From NCBI RefSeq assembly GCF_014489475.1, contig NZ_CP060820.1, positions 248,001 through 312,000 on the forward strand: 64,000 nucleotides of DNA, read 5' to 3'. The translations under genes were made by a program, and so were the position numbers. The stretch is from Lysobacter terrestris (GTDB taxonomy: Bacteria; Pseudomonadota; Gammaproteobacteria; Xanthomonadales; Xanthomonadaceae). How positions within the stretch are numbered: position 1 is the first letter of the stretch; each line of letters opens with the position of its first letter. Below the pieces are notes generated by a model. It did no database searches and was not told the DNA's origin. It saw nothing but the letters and a program-made list of their open reading frames with translations. Of this stretch, positions 51,283 through 59,230 are shown piece by piece.

Positions 51283-51993
51283 CTACACCTCGTCGCGTCG
51301 CAGTTCGCGGAGCTTGCCTTCGTGCAGTTCCAGTACACGGTCCATGCGCCGCGCGAGCGACCGCGCGTGCGTCACCAGCACCAGGCTGGTGTGGTGCTCA
51401 CGGTTGAGGGCGAGCATGAGTTCGAACACGATCGCCGCGGTCTTCTCGTCGAGGTTGCCGGTGGGCTCGTCGCCGAGCACGCAGGCCGGTCGATTCACCA
51501 GCGCGCGTGCGACCGCGGCACGCTGACGCTCGCCGCCGGACAGCTCGCCCGGTTTGTGCGCGAGGCGATGGCCCAGCCCGACCGATTCCAGCAGCGCCCT
51601 CGCCCGCTGCGACGCGTCCTGCACGCTGGTGCCGTTGAGCAGCACCGGCAGCATCACGTTCTCCAGCGCGGTGAACTCGGGCAGCAGGTGGTGGAACTGG
51701 TACACGAACCCCAGCGACTTGTTGCGCAGGGCCCCGCGCGCCGCATCGGACAAGGCACTCATCTTCTGCCCGACGACATAGACCTCGCCGGAGGTAGGTG
51801 TGTCCAGGCCACCGAGCAGGTGCAGCAAGGTGCTCTTGCCCGCGCCGGACGCGCCGAGGATCGCCACCGTCTCGCCTTTCGCCACCGTCAGGGAAAGACC
51901 GTCGAACACCGGCGTGCGCAGGCTGCCTTCGGCGTAGGTCTTGCCGAGGTGCTCGGCGTGGATCACGGCAGGTGTCACGAGCGCCTCATTCAT
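51283..51993 (-). CDS. lolD: Lipoprotein-releasing ABC transporter ATPase
   Basis: LolD powers the release of outer-membrane lipoproteins from the inner membrane to LolA. The 236-residue ATPase has Walker [10 protein letters not shown] (47-55), the Lol-specific [24 protein letters not shown] region, signature LSGGERQR and the Walker [11 protein letters not shown]. Its start overlaps the end of lolC by 8 bases. Confidence 0.96.
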   Translation of the reverse strand: MNEALVTPAVIHAEHLGKTYAEGSLRTPVFDGLSLTVAKGETVAILGASGAGKSTLLHLLGGLDTPTSGEVYVVGQKMSALSDAARGALRNKSLGFVYQFHHLLPEFTALENVMLPVLLNGTSVQDASQRARALLESVGLGHRLAHKPGELSGGERQRAAVARALVNRPACVLGDEPTGNLDEKTAAIVFELMLALNREHHTSLVLVTHARSLARRMDRVLELHEGKLRELRRDEV

Positions 51994-53230
51994 AGCGCAG
52001 CGCCTCCGCCGGCGCCGTGCGCGCGGCGCGCCACGCCGGATACACGGTGGCAAGGAAGGCCATGGCCAAGGCGGCGACGGCGGTCAGCACCACGTCGCTC
52101 GCCTGCAGGTCGGTGGGAAGCCCGGTGATGTAGTAGACGTCCTCGGGCAACAGCTGCACGCCGAACAGGCGTTCGATCCCGTGCAGGATGTGCTCCAGGT
52201 TCAGCGTGAGCAGGATGCCGCCGATCACGCCGATGGTCGTGCCGATCACGCCGATCAGCGTGCCCTGCACCATGAACACCTGCATCACGCCGCGCGGCGT
52301 CAGGCCTAGGGTGCGCAGGATCGCGATGTCCGCCTGCTTGTCGGTCACCAGCATCACCTGCGAGTTGACCAGGTTGAAGGCGCCCATGCCGATGATGAAG
52401 GCCAGCAGGATCGCCATGATGGTCTTTTCCATCTTCAGCGCGCGGAACAGGTTGGCGTTCTCGCTGCTCCAGTCGCTCACGCTGTAGGGGCCACCCAGCT
52501 CGATGGCGAGGTCGCGTGCGACGTCGAAGGCCTTGTCCATGTCGTGCAGCTTGAGGCGCACGCCGGTGACGCCATCGCCCATGCGCAGCACGCGCTGCAG
52601 GTCGCCCATGCTGACGACGGCCAGGCCCTTGTCGAACTCGTTGTAACCCGCTTCGAAGATGCCGCTGACCTGGAAGCGCTTCTGCGTCGCGATCGCGCCC
52701 ATCGGCGTGCTGCGGAAGTCGGAGGTGGTCACGATCACGCTGTCGCCCACGCGCACGCCCAACCACAGCGCCAGCTCGCGCCCGAGCACGATGTTGAAGC
52801 TGCCGGGCGTCAATTGGTCGAGCTTGCCTTCGACCATCTTGTCGGCCAGTACCGAGACCTTGCCCTCTTCCGACGGCACCACGCCACGGATCAGCGCCGG
52901 CTGGTTGCGGGCGCCGGAGAGCAGCGCTTCCTTCTCGACGTAGGGCGCGGCGCCGGCGATGCGCTTGTCGACCAGCGCGACTTCGACCGCGTGCTTCCAG
53001 TCCTGCACCGGCTCGCCGTAACCGCTGACGGTCGCATGCGCGGTCATCTGCAGCATGCGATCGCGGATCTCGCGCTGGAAGCCGCCCATCACCGCCATCG
53101 TGGTGATGAGGATCGCCACGCCCAGCGCGATGCCGACGATGGAGGCGAACGAAATGAAGGAAATGAAGCCATTGCGGCGCTTGGCGCGCAGGTAGCGCAG
53201 GCCGATGGCAGCGGAGACGGGTTTGAACAT
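51986..53230 (-). CDS. lolC: Lipoprotein-releasing ABC transporter permease (LolC/LolE)
   Basis: A 414-residue permease with one N-terminal helix ([24 protein letters not shown]), a large periplasmic MacB-type domain (about 50-260) and three C-terminal helices with the FtsX core. The FIxxxVAxxNI-like region is replaced by [21 protein letters not shown]. Only one permease gene is present beside lolD, so a homodimer (LolF type) or a second gene elsewhere is possible. Confidence 0.93.
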   Translation of the reverse strand: MFKPVSAAIGLRYLRAKRRNGFISFISFASIVGIALGVAILITTMAVMGGFQREIRDRMLQMTAHATVSGYGEPVQDWKHAVEVALVDKRIAGAAPYVEKEALLSGARNQPALIRGVVPSEEGKVSVLADKMVEGKLDQLTPGSFNIVLGRELALWLGVRVGDSVIVTTSDFRSTPMGAIATQKRFQVSGIFEAGYNEFDKGLAVVSMGDLQRVLRMGDGVTGVRLKLHDMDKAFDVARDLAIELGGPYSVSDWSSENANLFRALKMEKTIMAILLAFIIGMGAFNLVNSQVMLVTDKQADIAILRTLGLTPRGVMQVFMVQGTLIGVIGTTIGVIGGILLTLNLEHILHGIERLFGVQLLPEDVYYITGLPTDLQASDVVLTAVAALAMAFLATVYPAWRAARTAPAEALRYE

Positions 53231-53263
53231 GCCGGATCGAATCGGGTCCAGGGCGCAAGGCGG

Positions 53264-53716
53264 CTATGGTGCCACCGAACGCGGTGGGCGAACCGGCGAG
53301 CGCGCGGCTACGGCCAGCCGCAGTTCACGCCGGGCATCGGCGTCGAGGTTGTCGGGACAGCCTGCAAGCAAGTGCCAACGCCCCCGATCGTCGAGCCAGC
53401 GGAGGAAGCCGAGAGGCCCTCGCCAGTGCAGTTCGAGCCCTCCCGCAGCCCGCCCATCGATGCTCGTTTCGCCATCGCCGTGCGGAATCAGCACGTTGCG
53501 CACACCGCCATGGACTTCGCGCCTCGCCAGCACGACGCCGTGCAGGATGGCGACCAACGCCAAGGGACAGGAGAGTAACGAGGGCAGGTCCGACCCGATC
53601 ACGGCCATTGCCGCGAGCACGCCCAGGACCAGCAGGGAAGCGGCGAACAGACGCGATGCGCCCCACTCAAGGCGGCAAGGCGCGGATGCGTTCGACCAGG
53701 GTCTGGAGTTCGACAT
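53264..53716 (-). CDS. YgfX/CptA-like membrane protein
   Basis: A 150-residue protein with two adjacent hydrophobic helices (about 22-62) after an [14 protein letters not shown] start, which matches the YgfX family. In E. coli ygfX follows and overlaps sdhE and was studied as a toxin-like inhibitor of cell division proteins. Here too it overlaps sdhE by 50 bases at its start. The toxin role is not implied by the sequence. Confidence 0.75.
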   Translation of the reverse strand: MSNSRPWSNASAPCRLEWGASRLFAASLLVLGVLAAMAVIGSDLPSLLSCPLALVAILHGVVLARREVHGGVRNVLIPHGDGETSIDGRAAGGLELHWRGPLGFLRWLDDRGRWHLLAGCPDNLDADARRELRLAVAARSPVRPPRSVAP

Positions 53717-53933
53717 CGTCGGAGGTTTCGTGGCCCATGAACCAGTGCCACAGCCTATCGTCTTCGATTTCCAGCAGCCGTAGGAAAACGCCGCGCTCGG
53801 CCTCGGGGCTTTGCCGCCATGCGCGGTCGAGGTAGCGGCCGAACAGCTGGTCGAGTTCGCGCATGCCGCGCCGGCATTTCCAACGCAGGCGGCGCAGTTC
53901 GGTTTCGTCGGCTTCGCTCAAAGCTGTCTCCAT
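53667..53933 (-). CDS. sdhE: FAD assembly factor SdhE (SDHAF2 family)
   Basis: SdhE helps attach FAD covalently to SdhA. The 88-residue protein has the family core [19 protein letters not shown] with the RGxxE motif at R22-G23-x-x-E26, then a helical [11 protein letters not shown] end. It lies downstream of sdhCDAB with one MAPEG gene between. Part of its 5' coding sequence is repeated upstream at 54058-54099. Confidence 0.93.
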   Translation of the reverse strand: METALSEADETELRRLRWKCRRGMRELDQLFGRYLDRAWRQSPEAERGVFLRLLEIEDDRLWHWFMGHETSDDVELQTLVERIRALPP

Positions 53934-54000
53934 CGGATCGCAGCCATCCCTGGCGCAGCATCATGGCTTCGGAAAGTCCTGCCCGGCCTTCCTGGCCGGG

Positions 54001-54027
54001 CGTTCGCGGCCGCGGCCGATGCCGATA
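54001..54027. repeat. Short palindromes in the sdhE upstream gap
   Basis: GGCCGATGCC and GGCATCGGCC form a 10-bp stem around GATAG at about 54017-54041, and just before, GCCCGGCC/GGCCGGGC pairs at about 53979-54001. Both lie between the two copies of the 42-bp sdhE repeat and have no T run. Confidence 0.4.
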
Positions 54028-54050
54028 GGGCATCGGCCAAGCGCGTCCAC

Positions 54051-54111
54051 TCACCCACGCCGGCATTTCCAACGCAGGCGGCGCAGTTCGGTTTCGTCGT
54101 TCGCGCTCATG
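54051..54111 (-). pseudogene. Truncated duplicate of the sdhE 5' end
   Basis: Bases 54058-54099 are identical to 53869-53910 inside sdhE. In this copy an ATG at 54111, which overlaps the MAPEG stop as ATGA, opens [19 protein letters not shown] and ends at a stop after about 19 codons. The intact gene carries a different start ([12 protein letters not shown]). The remnant suggests that sdhE was once directly coupled to the MAPEG gene and was displaced by a local duplication. Confidence 0.65.
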
Positions 54112-54529
54112 CGCGCAGCAGCCCGTAGCCCAGCACGCCCCACAGCGTCCACAGCACGAGGCCGCCTGCGACGTACACATAGAAGCGATGCATGACCTTG
54201 TTGTAGGTGCACTGGATCCAGCTGTGGACGGCGCGCAACGCGACGAAGCCCCACGCCAGCACCAGCACAGGCGTCGACGCCAGGTCCGCCTGCGCGGCCA
54301 CCGCCAGCGCCAGGTAGAACAGCACCGGCAGCTCGAACAGGTTGCGGAAGTTGTCGGCGGCGCGGCTGTCGGTCAACCTCGCCGACGCCTGCGCGGACAG
54401 CGCCACCGCCTGCGGATGGATGCGCTCGCGCTTCATCTGGCCTATGCGCATGAAATACATGCGCCACCACACCACGAAGGTCAGCGCTGCCATCGCGAGC
54501 GCAGGCAGGAAAATCGCGTTGTCCGCCAT
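54107..54529 (-). CDS. MAPEG family membrane protein
   Basis: A 140-residue protein with four hydrophobic helices (about 5-25, 60-85, 88-105, 118-138). The segment between helices 1 and 2 with DNFRNLFELPVLFYLAL is the MAPEG signature (ExPxxFY). Eukaryotic relatives are glutathione-dependent microsomal enzymes; bacterial members are mostly uncharacterised. It lies between sdhB and sdhE on the same strand, behind a hairpin. Confidence 0.85.
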   Translation of the reverse strand: MADNAIFLPALAMAALTFVVWWRMYFMRIGQMKRERIHPQAVALSAQASARLTDSRAADNFRNLFELPVLFYLALAVAAQADLASTPVLVLAWGFVALRAVHSWIQCTYNKVMHRFYVYVAGGLVLWTLWGVLGYGLLRA

Positions 54530-54546
54530 TCCGTCTTCTCCTCATG

Positions 54547-54573
54547 CGAAAGGCGTGCAATGCACGCCTTTCG
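54547..54573. terminator. Hairpin between the MAPEG gene and sdhB
   Basis: CGAAAGGCGTGCA and TGCACGCCTTTCG form a 13-bp stem with almost no loop, so the inner pairs open in practice. It lies 22 bases after the sdhB stop (minus strand) and probably ends the sdh operon, though the T run is short. Confidence 0.6.
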
Positions 54574-54594
54574 TCCTGCTTCCGGATGCCGTGC

Positions 54595-55377
54595 TCAGAC
54601 CCGCCGCGCGAGCATGAGCTTCTTGATCTCGGCGATCGCCAGCGCCGGGTTCAGGCCCTTCGGGCAGGTCCGCGCGCAGTTCATGATCGTGTGACAGCGG
54701 TACAGCTTGAACGGATCTTCCAGGTCGTCCAGGCGGCTACCGGTGTCCTCGTCGCGCGAGTCGATGATCCAGCGGTAGGCCTGCAGCAGGATCGCCGGGC
54801 CCAGGTAACGCTCGCCGTTCCACCAGTAGCTCGGGCAACTGGTCGAGCAGCACGCGCACAGGATGCATTCGTACAGGCCATCGAGCTTCTTGCGGTCGGC
54901 CGGCGACTGCAGGCGCTCACGCGACGGCTGCGCGCTCTGCGTGCGCAGCCAGGGCTTGATCGACGCGTACTGGGCATAGAAATGGGTGAGGTCCGGCACC
55001 AGGTCCTTCACCACCGGCATATGCGGCAGCGGATAGATCGGCACTTCGCCCTTGCTGCTGCAATCGCTGATCGCCTTGGTGCAGGCCAACGTGTTGGTGC
55101 CGTCGATGTTCATCGCGCACGAACCGCAGATACCTTCGCGGCAGGAGCGACGGAACGTCAGCGTCGGATCGATCTCGTTCTTGATCTTGATCAGCGCGTC
55201 CAGAACCATCGGACCGCAGGTCGCCATGTCCACCTCGTAGGTGTCCACGCGCGGATTCATGCCGTCGTCGGGATTCCAGCGATAAACCTTGAACACGCGC
55301 GGCTGCTTGGCACCGGGCGAGGCCCAGTGACGGCCTTTCTGGATCTGCGAGTTCTTGGGGAGAGTGAATTCAGCCAC
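54595..55377 (-). CDS. sdhB: Succinate dehydrogenase iron-sulfur subunit
   Basis: SdhB relays electrons from SdhA to ubiquinone through three clusters. The 260-residue protein has the [2Fe-2S] ligands in [10 protein letters not shown], the [4Fe-4S] motif [12 protein letters not shown] and the [3Fe-4S]/[4Fe-4S] ligands in [14 protein letters not shown]. It follows sdhA by 16 bases. Confidence 0.97.
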   Translation of the reverse strand: MAEFTLPKNSQIQKGRHWASPGAKQPRVFKVYRWNPDDGMNPRVDTYEVDMATCGPMVLDALIKIKNEIDPTLTFRRSCREGICGSCAMNIDGTNTLACTKAISDCSSKGEVPIYPLPHMPVVKDLVPDLTHFYAQYASIKPWLRTQSAQPSRERLQSPADRKKLDGLYECILCACCSTSCPSYWWNGERYLGPAILLQAYRWIIDSRDEDTGSRLDDLEDPFKLYRCHTIMNCARTCPKGLNPALAIAEIKKLMLARRV

Positions 55378-55393
55378 TTTTGCTCGCTCCGGA

Positions 55394-57187
55394 TCAGTAG
55401 ACGCGCTTCTTCGGCGGCACCACGGCGACGTCGTCCGTCAGCGTGTACATGTGCACCGGGCGGTAGTCGATCTTGGTGTTGCCGGCCTCGTCGATCGAGC
55501 ACAGGGTGTGCTTCTGCCAGTTGGCGTCGTCGCGGTCCGGGAAGTCCTCGCGCGCATGGGCGCCGCGCGATTCCTTGCGGTTCTCGGCGGAAACAATCGT
55601 CACCAATGCCTGGTCGAGCAGGTTCGACAGCTCGAACGTCTCGATCAGGTCCGAGTTCCAGATCAGCGAACGGTCGCTGACCTTGACGTCGCCGAACGAA
55701 GCGTGGATCTCGCGCATCTTCTTGACGCCGTCGGCGAGCGTTTCGCCGGTGCGGAACACGGCGGCGTCGGCCTGCATGGTGCGCTGCATCTTGTCGCGGA
55801 TGACCGAGGTCGGCGTGCCGCCGTTGGCATTGCGCAGCTTGTCCAGGCGCGCCAGCGAGGCGTCGCAGGCGTCGGCTTCGAGCTTGGCGTGGGCGCCGTC
55901 CGGCGTGATCGTTTCGGCGGCGCGGTTGGCGACGGCGCGACCGAACACGACCAGGTCGAGCAGCGAGTTCGAGCCCAGGCGGTTGGCGCCATGCACCGAC
56001 ACGCACGCGGCTTCGCCGATCGCATACAGGCCCGGGACGACCGCATCCGGGTTGCCATCACGCAGCTGCACCACTTCGCCGTGGTAGTTGGTCGGGATGC
56101 CGCCCATGTTGTAGTGCACGGTCGGGATCACCGGGATCGGCTGCTTCTCCACGTCCACGCCGGCGAAGATGCGCGCCGATTCGGCGATGCCCGGCAGCTT
56201 CTCGTGGATCACTTCCGGACCGAGATGGGTCAGGTCGAGCAGGATGTGGTCCTTGTGCTCGCCGACGCCGCGGCCTTCGCGGATTTCGATGGTCATCGAA
56301 CGCGAGACCATGTCGCGCGGGGCAAGATCCTTCACGCTCGGGGCATAGCGCTCCATGAAGCGCTCGCCGTTGCTGTTGCGCAGGATGCCGCCTTCGCCAC
56401 GCACGCCTTCGGTGATCAGGCAGCCCGCGCCGTAGATGCCGGTCGGGTGGAACTGCACGAATTCCATGTCCTGCATGCCCAGGCCGGCGCGTAGCGCCAT
56501 GCCGCCGCCGTCGCCGGTGCAGGTGTGCGCGGAGGTCGCGCTGAAGTAGGCACGGCCGTAACCGCCGGTGGCGAGCACGGTGCCCTGCGCACGGAACAGG
56601 TGCAGCGTGCCTTCGGCCATGTCGAGGGCGAGCACGCCGCGGCAGGCGCCGTGCTGGTCCATGATCAGGTCGAGGGCGAAGTATTCGATGAAGAACTGCG
56701 CGTCATGCGCCAGCGACTGCTGGTACAGCGTGTGCAGGATCGCGTGGCCGGTACGGTCGGCCGCGGCGCAGGTGCGCTGCGCCGGCGGGCCTTCGCCGTA
56801 ACGCGTGGTCATGCCGCCGAACGGGCGCTGGTAGATCTTGCCGTCGTCGGTGCGCGAGAACGGCACGCCGTAATGCTCGAGTTCGATGATGGCCGGAATC
56901 GCTTCCTTGCACATGTACTCGATCGCGTCCTGGTCGCCCAGCCAGTCCGAACCCTTCACGGTGTCGAAGAAGTGGTAGCGCCAGTCGTCCTCGCCCATGT
57001 TGGCGAGCGCCGCGGCCACGCCGCCCTGCGCCGCCACGGTGTGCGAACGGGTCGGGAAGACCTTGCTGATGCAGGCGGTCTTCAGGCCCTTCTGGGCCAG
57101 ACCGAAGGTGGCACGCAGGCCCGCGCCGCCGGCGCCGACCACGACCATGTCGAACTTGTGTTCCTGGATCTTGTAAGCAGCAGCCAC
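55394..57187 (-). CDS. sdhA: Succinate dehydrogenase flavoprotein subunit
   Basis: SdhA oxidises succinate to fumarate. The 597-residue protein has the N-terminal FAD motif [14 protein letters not shown], the [10 protein letters not shown] motif whose H49 binds FAD covalently, the catalytic region [21 protein letters not shown] and the C-terminal [19 protein letters not shown]. It is 3 bases from sdhD. FAD attachment would be helped by SdhE and the SDHAF4-like protein encoded on either side. Confidence 0.97.
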   Translation of the reverse strand: MAAAYKIQEHKFDMVVVGAGGAGLRATFGLAQKGLKTACISKVFPTRSHTVAAQGGVAAALANMGEDDWRYHFFDTVKGSDWLGDQDAIEYMCKEAIPAIIELEHYGVPFSRTDDGKIYQRPFGGMTTRYGEGPPAQRTCAAADRTGHAILHTLYQQSLAHDAQFFIEYFALDLIMDQHGACRGVLALDMAEGTLHLFRAQGTVLATGGYGRAYFSATSAHTCTGDGGGMALRAGLGMQDMEFVQFHPTGIYGAGCLITEGVRGEGGILRNSNGERFMERYAPSVKDLAPRDMVSRSMTIEIREGRGVGEHKDHILLDLTHLGPEVIHEKLPGIAESARIFAGVDVEKQPIPVIPTVHYNMGGIPTNYHGEVVQLRDGNPDAVVPGLYAIGEAACVSVHGANRLGSNSLLDLVVFGRAVANRAAETITPDGAHAKLEADACDASLARLDKLRNANGGTPTSVIRDKMQRTMQADAAVFRTGETLADGVKKMREIHASFGDVKVSDRSLIWNSDLIETFELSNLLDQALVTIVSAENRKESRGAHAREDFPDRDDANWQKHTLCSIDEAGNTKIDYRPVHMYTLTDDVAVVPPKKRVY

Positions 57188-57190
57188 GGC

Positions 57191-57586
57191 TCAGGCTCCC
57201 AGCACGATGCGGACGATGGCGAGCACGCTGGCGAGGGCCGCGAGAACGCAGATGAAGATGTTGGCCAGCTGCAGCAGCGTCGCCGACCACGGCGTGTGCA
57301 CGTAGTCCTCGATGATGACCTGCAGGCCGAGCTTGGCGTGCCAGAACGCGCTGACGACGAAGGCGATCAGCAGCACCGCGTTGCACGGACTCGCGACCGA
57401 AGCGCGCACGGTGGCGTAGTCGTCGCCGACCAGCGAGATGATCAGGCCGATCACGTACAGCGACAGGAACACCAGCGCGACGGCGGTGATGCGCTGGAGC
57501 ACGAAGTGGTGCGTGCCGTACTGCGCGGAACCGAGGCCGCGCGCGACCTTCAGCGGCGTGCGCAGGCGATTGTTGTCAGCACTCAT
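57191..57586 (-). CDS. sdhD: Succinate dehydrogenase membrane anchor subunit
   Basis: A 131-residue protein with three membrane helices; the haem/quinone histidine region is SAFWHAKLGLQVIIEDYVH. The start at 57586 is the first ATG in front of the LGSAQYGTHHFVLQRITAV segment and overlaps the sdhC stop as ATGA. Together with SdhC it anchors the complex and forms the quinone site. Confidence 0.93.
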   Translation of the reverse strand: MSADNNRLRTPLKVARGLGSAQYGTHHFVLQRITAVALVFLSLYVIGLIISLVGDDYATVRASVASPCNAVLLIAFVVSAFWHAKLGLQVIIEDYVHTPWSATLLQLANIFICVLAALASVLAIVRIVLGA

Positions 57587-57993
57587 GCGCCACCCCGCTG
57601 CATCATCGCCAGGACCCAGATCAGCATGGTCAGCACCAGGCTGCCGAACACGGAAATCCAGCTGTTGCGCACGAACTTCTCGATCGCGAAGCCGTAGCCC
57701 GCGTCCTGCAGCAGGTGGCGGATGCCGTTGATCAGGTGGAAGGACAACGCCCAGCTCCAGCCGAACAGGATCAGGAAGCCGAGCGGCGAGCGCGCGAAGG
57801 CGCTGAAGTGCGCCCACTGCTCCGGACCCGCCGCGAGCGACAGGAACGCGCAGACCATGAGCAGGCTGCCGAGGGCAAGGACGACACCGGTGGCCCGGTG
57901 CAGGATCGAAGTCACCATCTGCACCTGCCAGCGATACACCTGGAGGTGGGGCGACAAGGGACGTTCGCGAACACGCGGGTCGGAAGCAGCCAT
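57583..57993 (-). CDS. sdhC: Succinate dehydrogenase cytochrome b556 subunit
   Basis: A 136-residue three-helix protein. It has the family start RPLSPHLQVYRWQ, SILHRATGVVL (quinone-site S and R) and the haem histidine in FHLINGIRHLLQD. It precedes sdhD with a 4-base overlap and follows the SDHAF4-like gene by 85 bases. Confidence 0.95.
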   Translation of the reverse strand: MAASDPRVRERPLSPHLQVYRWQVQMVTSILHRATGVVLALGSLLMVCAFLSLAAGPEQWAHFSAFARSPLGFLILFGWSWALSFHLINGIRHLLQDAGYGFAIEKFVRNSWISVFGSLVLTMLIWVLAMMQRGGA

Positions 57994-58078
57994 GGGCGTG
58001 CGGTGTCTCTCGGCTGGGCGGCGGAGCCGCGTGGCGGAAATGAAAAGAGCGTGGAGCGTGAAGCCGGACGTGGAACAA

Positions 58079-58270
58079 CTAGAAATCGATGCAGCGGCCG
58101 TTCTTTTCCCAGTCGCCGTAGCGGGTCGGTTCGGGCCCTTCGCGTCCGCCCCACTCCTTCGGGGACTGCTTGCCTGTCGAATCGCCCGACGCCGGTGTGG
58201 AACCTGCGTCGGCCGGTGCGTCCGTGGCGCCTTCGTGCGGGGCTTCCTGGGGGGATTGGCCTATCATCAC
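58079..58270 (-). CDS. SDHAF4-like (DUF1674) succinate dehydrogenase assembly protein
   Basis: A 63-residue protein, disordered at first, ending in KEWGGREGPEPTRYGDWEKNGRCIDF-type sequence: the GPEPTRYGDWE..GRC.DF block is the DUF1674/SDHAF4 signature. In eukaryotes SDHAF4 binds flavinated SDHA before assembly. It directly precedes sdhC on the same strand, which supports the same job here. Divergent from ygfZ with only 26 bases between starts. Confidence 0.88.
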   Translation of the reverse strand: MMIGQSPQEAPHEGATDAPADAGSTPASGDSTGKQSPKEWGGREGPEPTRYGDWEKNGRCIDF

Positions 58271-58296
58271 AGCGCGAAATCTTAGTTCCCGCCCCC

Positions 58297-59169
58297 ATGC
58301 ATGACAACCCGCAGGCCAGTTCCGCCTTGAATTTCAGCCTCCCCGACCACCGCGTGATTGCGCTCAGCGGGCGCGATGCGGCTGCGTTCGCGCAGGCGCA
58401 ATTCATGAACGATCTCAAGGTGTTGGCGCCGGGACACTGGCAATGGAGCGGCTGGCTGACGCCCAAGGGGCGCGTCGTCGCCCTGTTCGCGCTGCTGAAG
58501 TTCGACGAGGAAACCCTGTGGCTGCTGCTGCCGGACGCCGACCCGGTGACCTTCGCCGCGGCGCTGCAGCGCTTCGTGTTCCGCAGCAAGCTGGCGATCG
58601 CCGTGCGCGACGACCTGCGGGTGGAAGGCGCCTTCACAGCGCCCACACAGGCGCGTGGCGACGCGCTTTCCGGCGATCCGGCCTCATCCGTGGAACTCGA
58701 CCTGGGCGCGGACGGTGGCACCCGGACTTTGCGGATCCTGCCGGCATCGACCGCGTCGCACGATCCGGCGTGGATGGCGCGCTGGGCCGCGTTCGACCTG
58801 GAGCACGGCGTTCCCCGCCTGCCCGCCTCCCAGTCCGACCACTGGACCCCGCAGCAGCTGTCGCTGGAGCGGCTCAACGCCTTCAGCGTGAAGAAGGGCT
58901 GCTACCCCGGGCAGGAAATCGTCGCGCGCACGCATTTCCTCGGCAAGGTGAAGCGTGGGCTGGCGCTGCTCGAAGCAGCAAGCGCCGTGCACGCCGGGGA
59001 CGACCTGCGGGCCAGCGACGCACCGCTGGGGCACCTGGTTGCGAGCGCCAACGCCGACGGCCGCCACCTTGCGCTGGCGGTGGTGCCGCTGGAGCGCGAA
59101 CCGGCCAGACTGACCGTCACCGGCGAAGAGGCCCGCGAATTGCCGTTGCGTACCGGGCTGGCGCGCTGA
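58297..59169 (+). CDS. ygfZ: Folate-binding YgfZ/GcvT-like protein
   Basis: YgfZ takes part in repair or assembly of certain iron-sulfur enzymes with tetrahydrofolate. The 290-residue protein has the GcvT fold and the family motif KGCYPGQEIVAR with C202. Start at 58297 is the first ATG in front of FSLPDHRVIALSGRDAAAF. Its location opposite the sdh operon fits a role in the maturation of iron-sulfur enzymes such as SdhB. Confidence 0.93.
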   Translation: MHDNPQASSALNFSLPDHRVIALSGRDAAAFAQAQFMNDLKVLAPGHWQWSGWLTPKGRVVALFALLKFDEETLWLLLPDADPVTFAAALQRFVFRSKLAIAVRDDLRVEGAFTAPTQARGDALSGDPASSVELDLGADGGTRTLRILPASTASHDPAWMARWAAFDLEHGVPRLPASQSDHWTPQQLSLERLNAFSVKKGCYPGQEIVARTHFLGKVKRGLALLEAASAVHAGDDLRASDAPLGHLVASANADGRHLALAVVPLEREPARLTVTGEEARELPLRTGLAR

Positions 59170-59189
59170 CATCCACGTACGGCCGCGGT

Positions 59190-59214
59190 CCCGGGTGCGC
59201 TTCGCTTACCCGGG
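59190..59214. repeat. Palindromic repeat between convergent genes
   Basis: CCCGGGT and ACCCGGG flank GCGCTTCGCTT, with weaker pairing further out. The CCCGGGTGCGC-TTCGCTTACCCGGG pattern is a short interspersed palindrome common in proteobacterial genomes. It may end both ygfZ and the E1 gene. Confidence 0.6.
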
Positions 59215-59230
59215 CTACGGTCCTGTGGCG

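Noticed and set aside
51283-53230. lolD-lolC as a MacB-type or other exporter
   Set aside because: The ATPase has the Lol-type region and the permease has one N-terminal and three C-terminal helices with the large periplasmic domain, fitting lipoprotein release.
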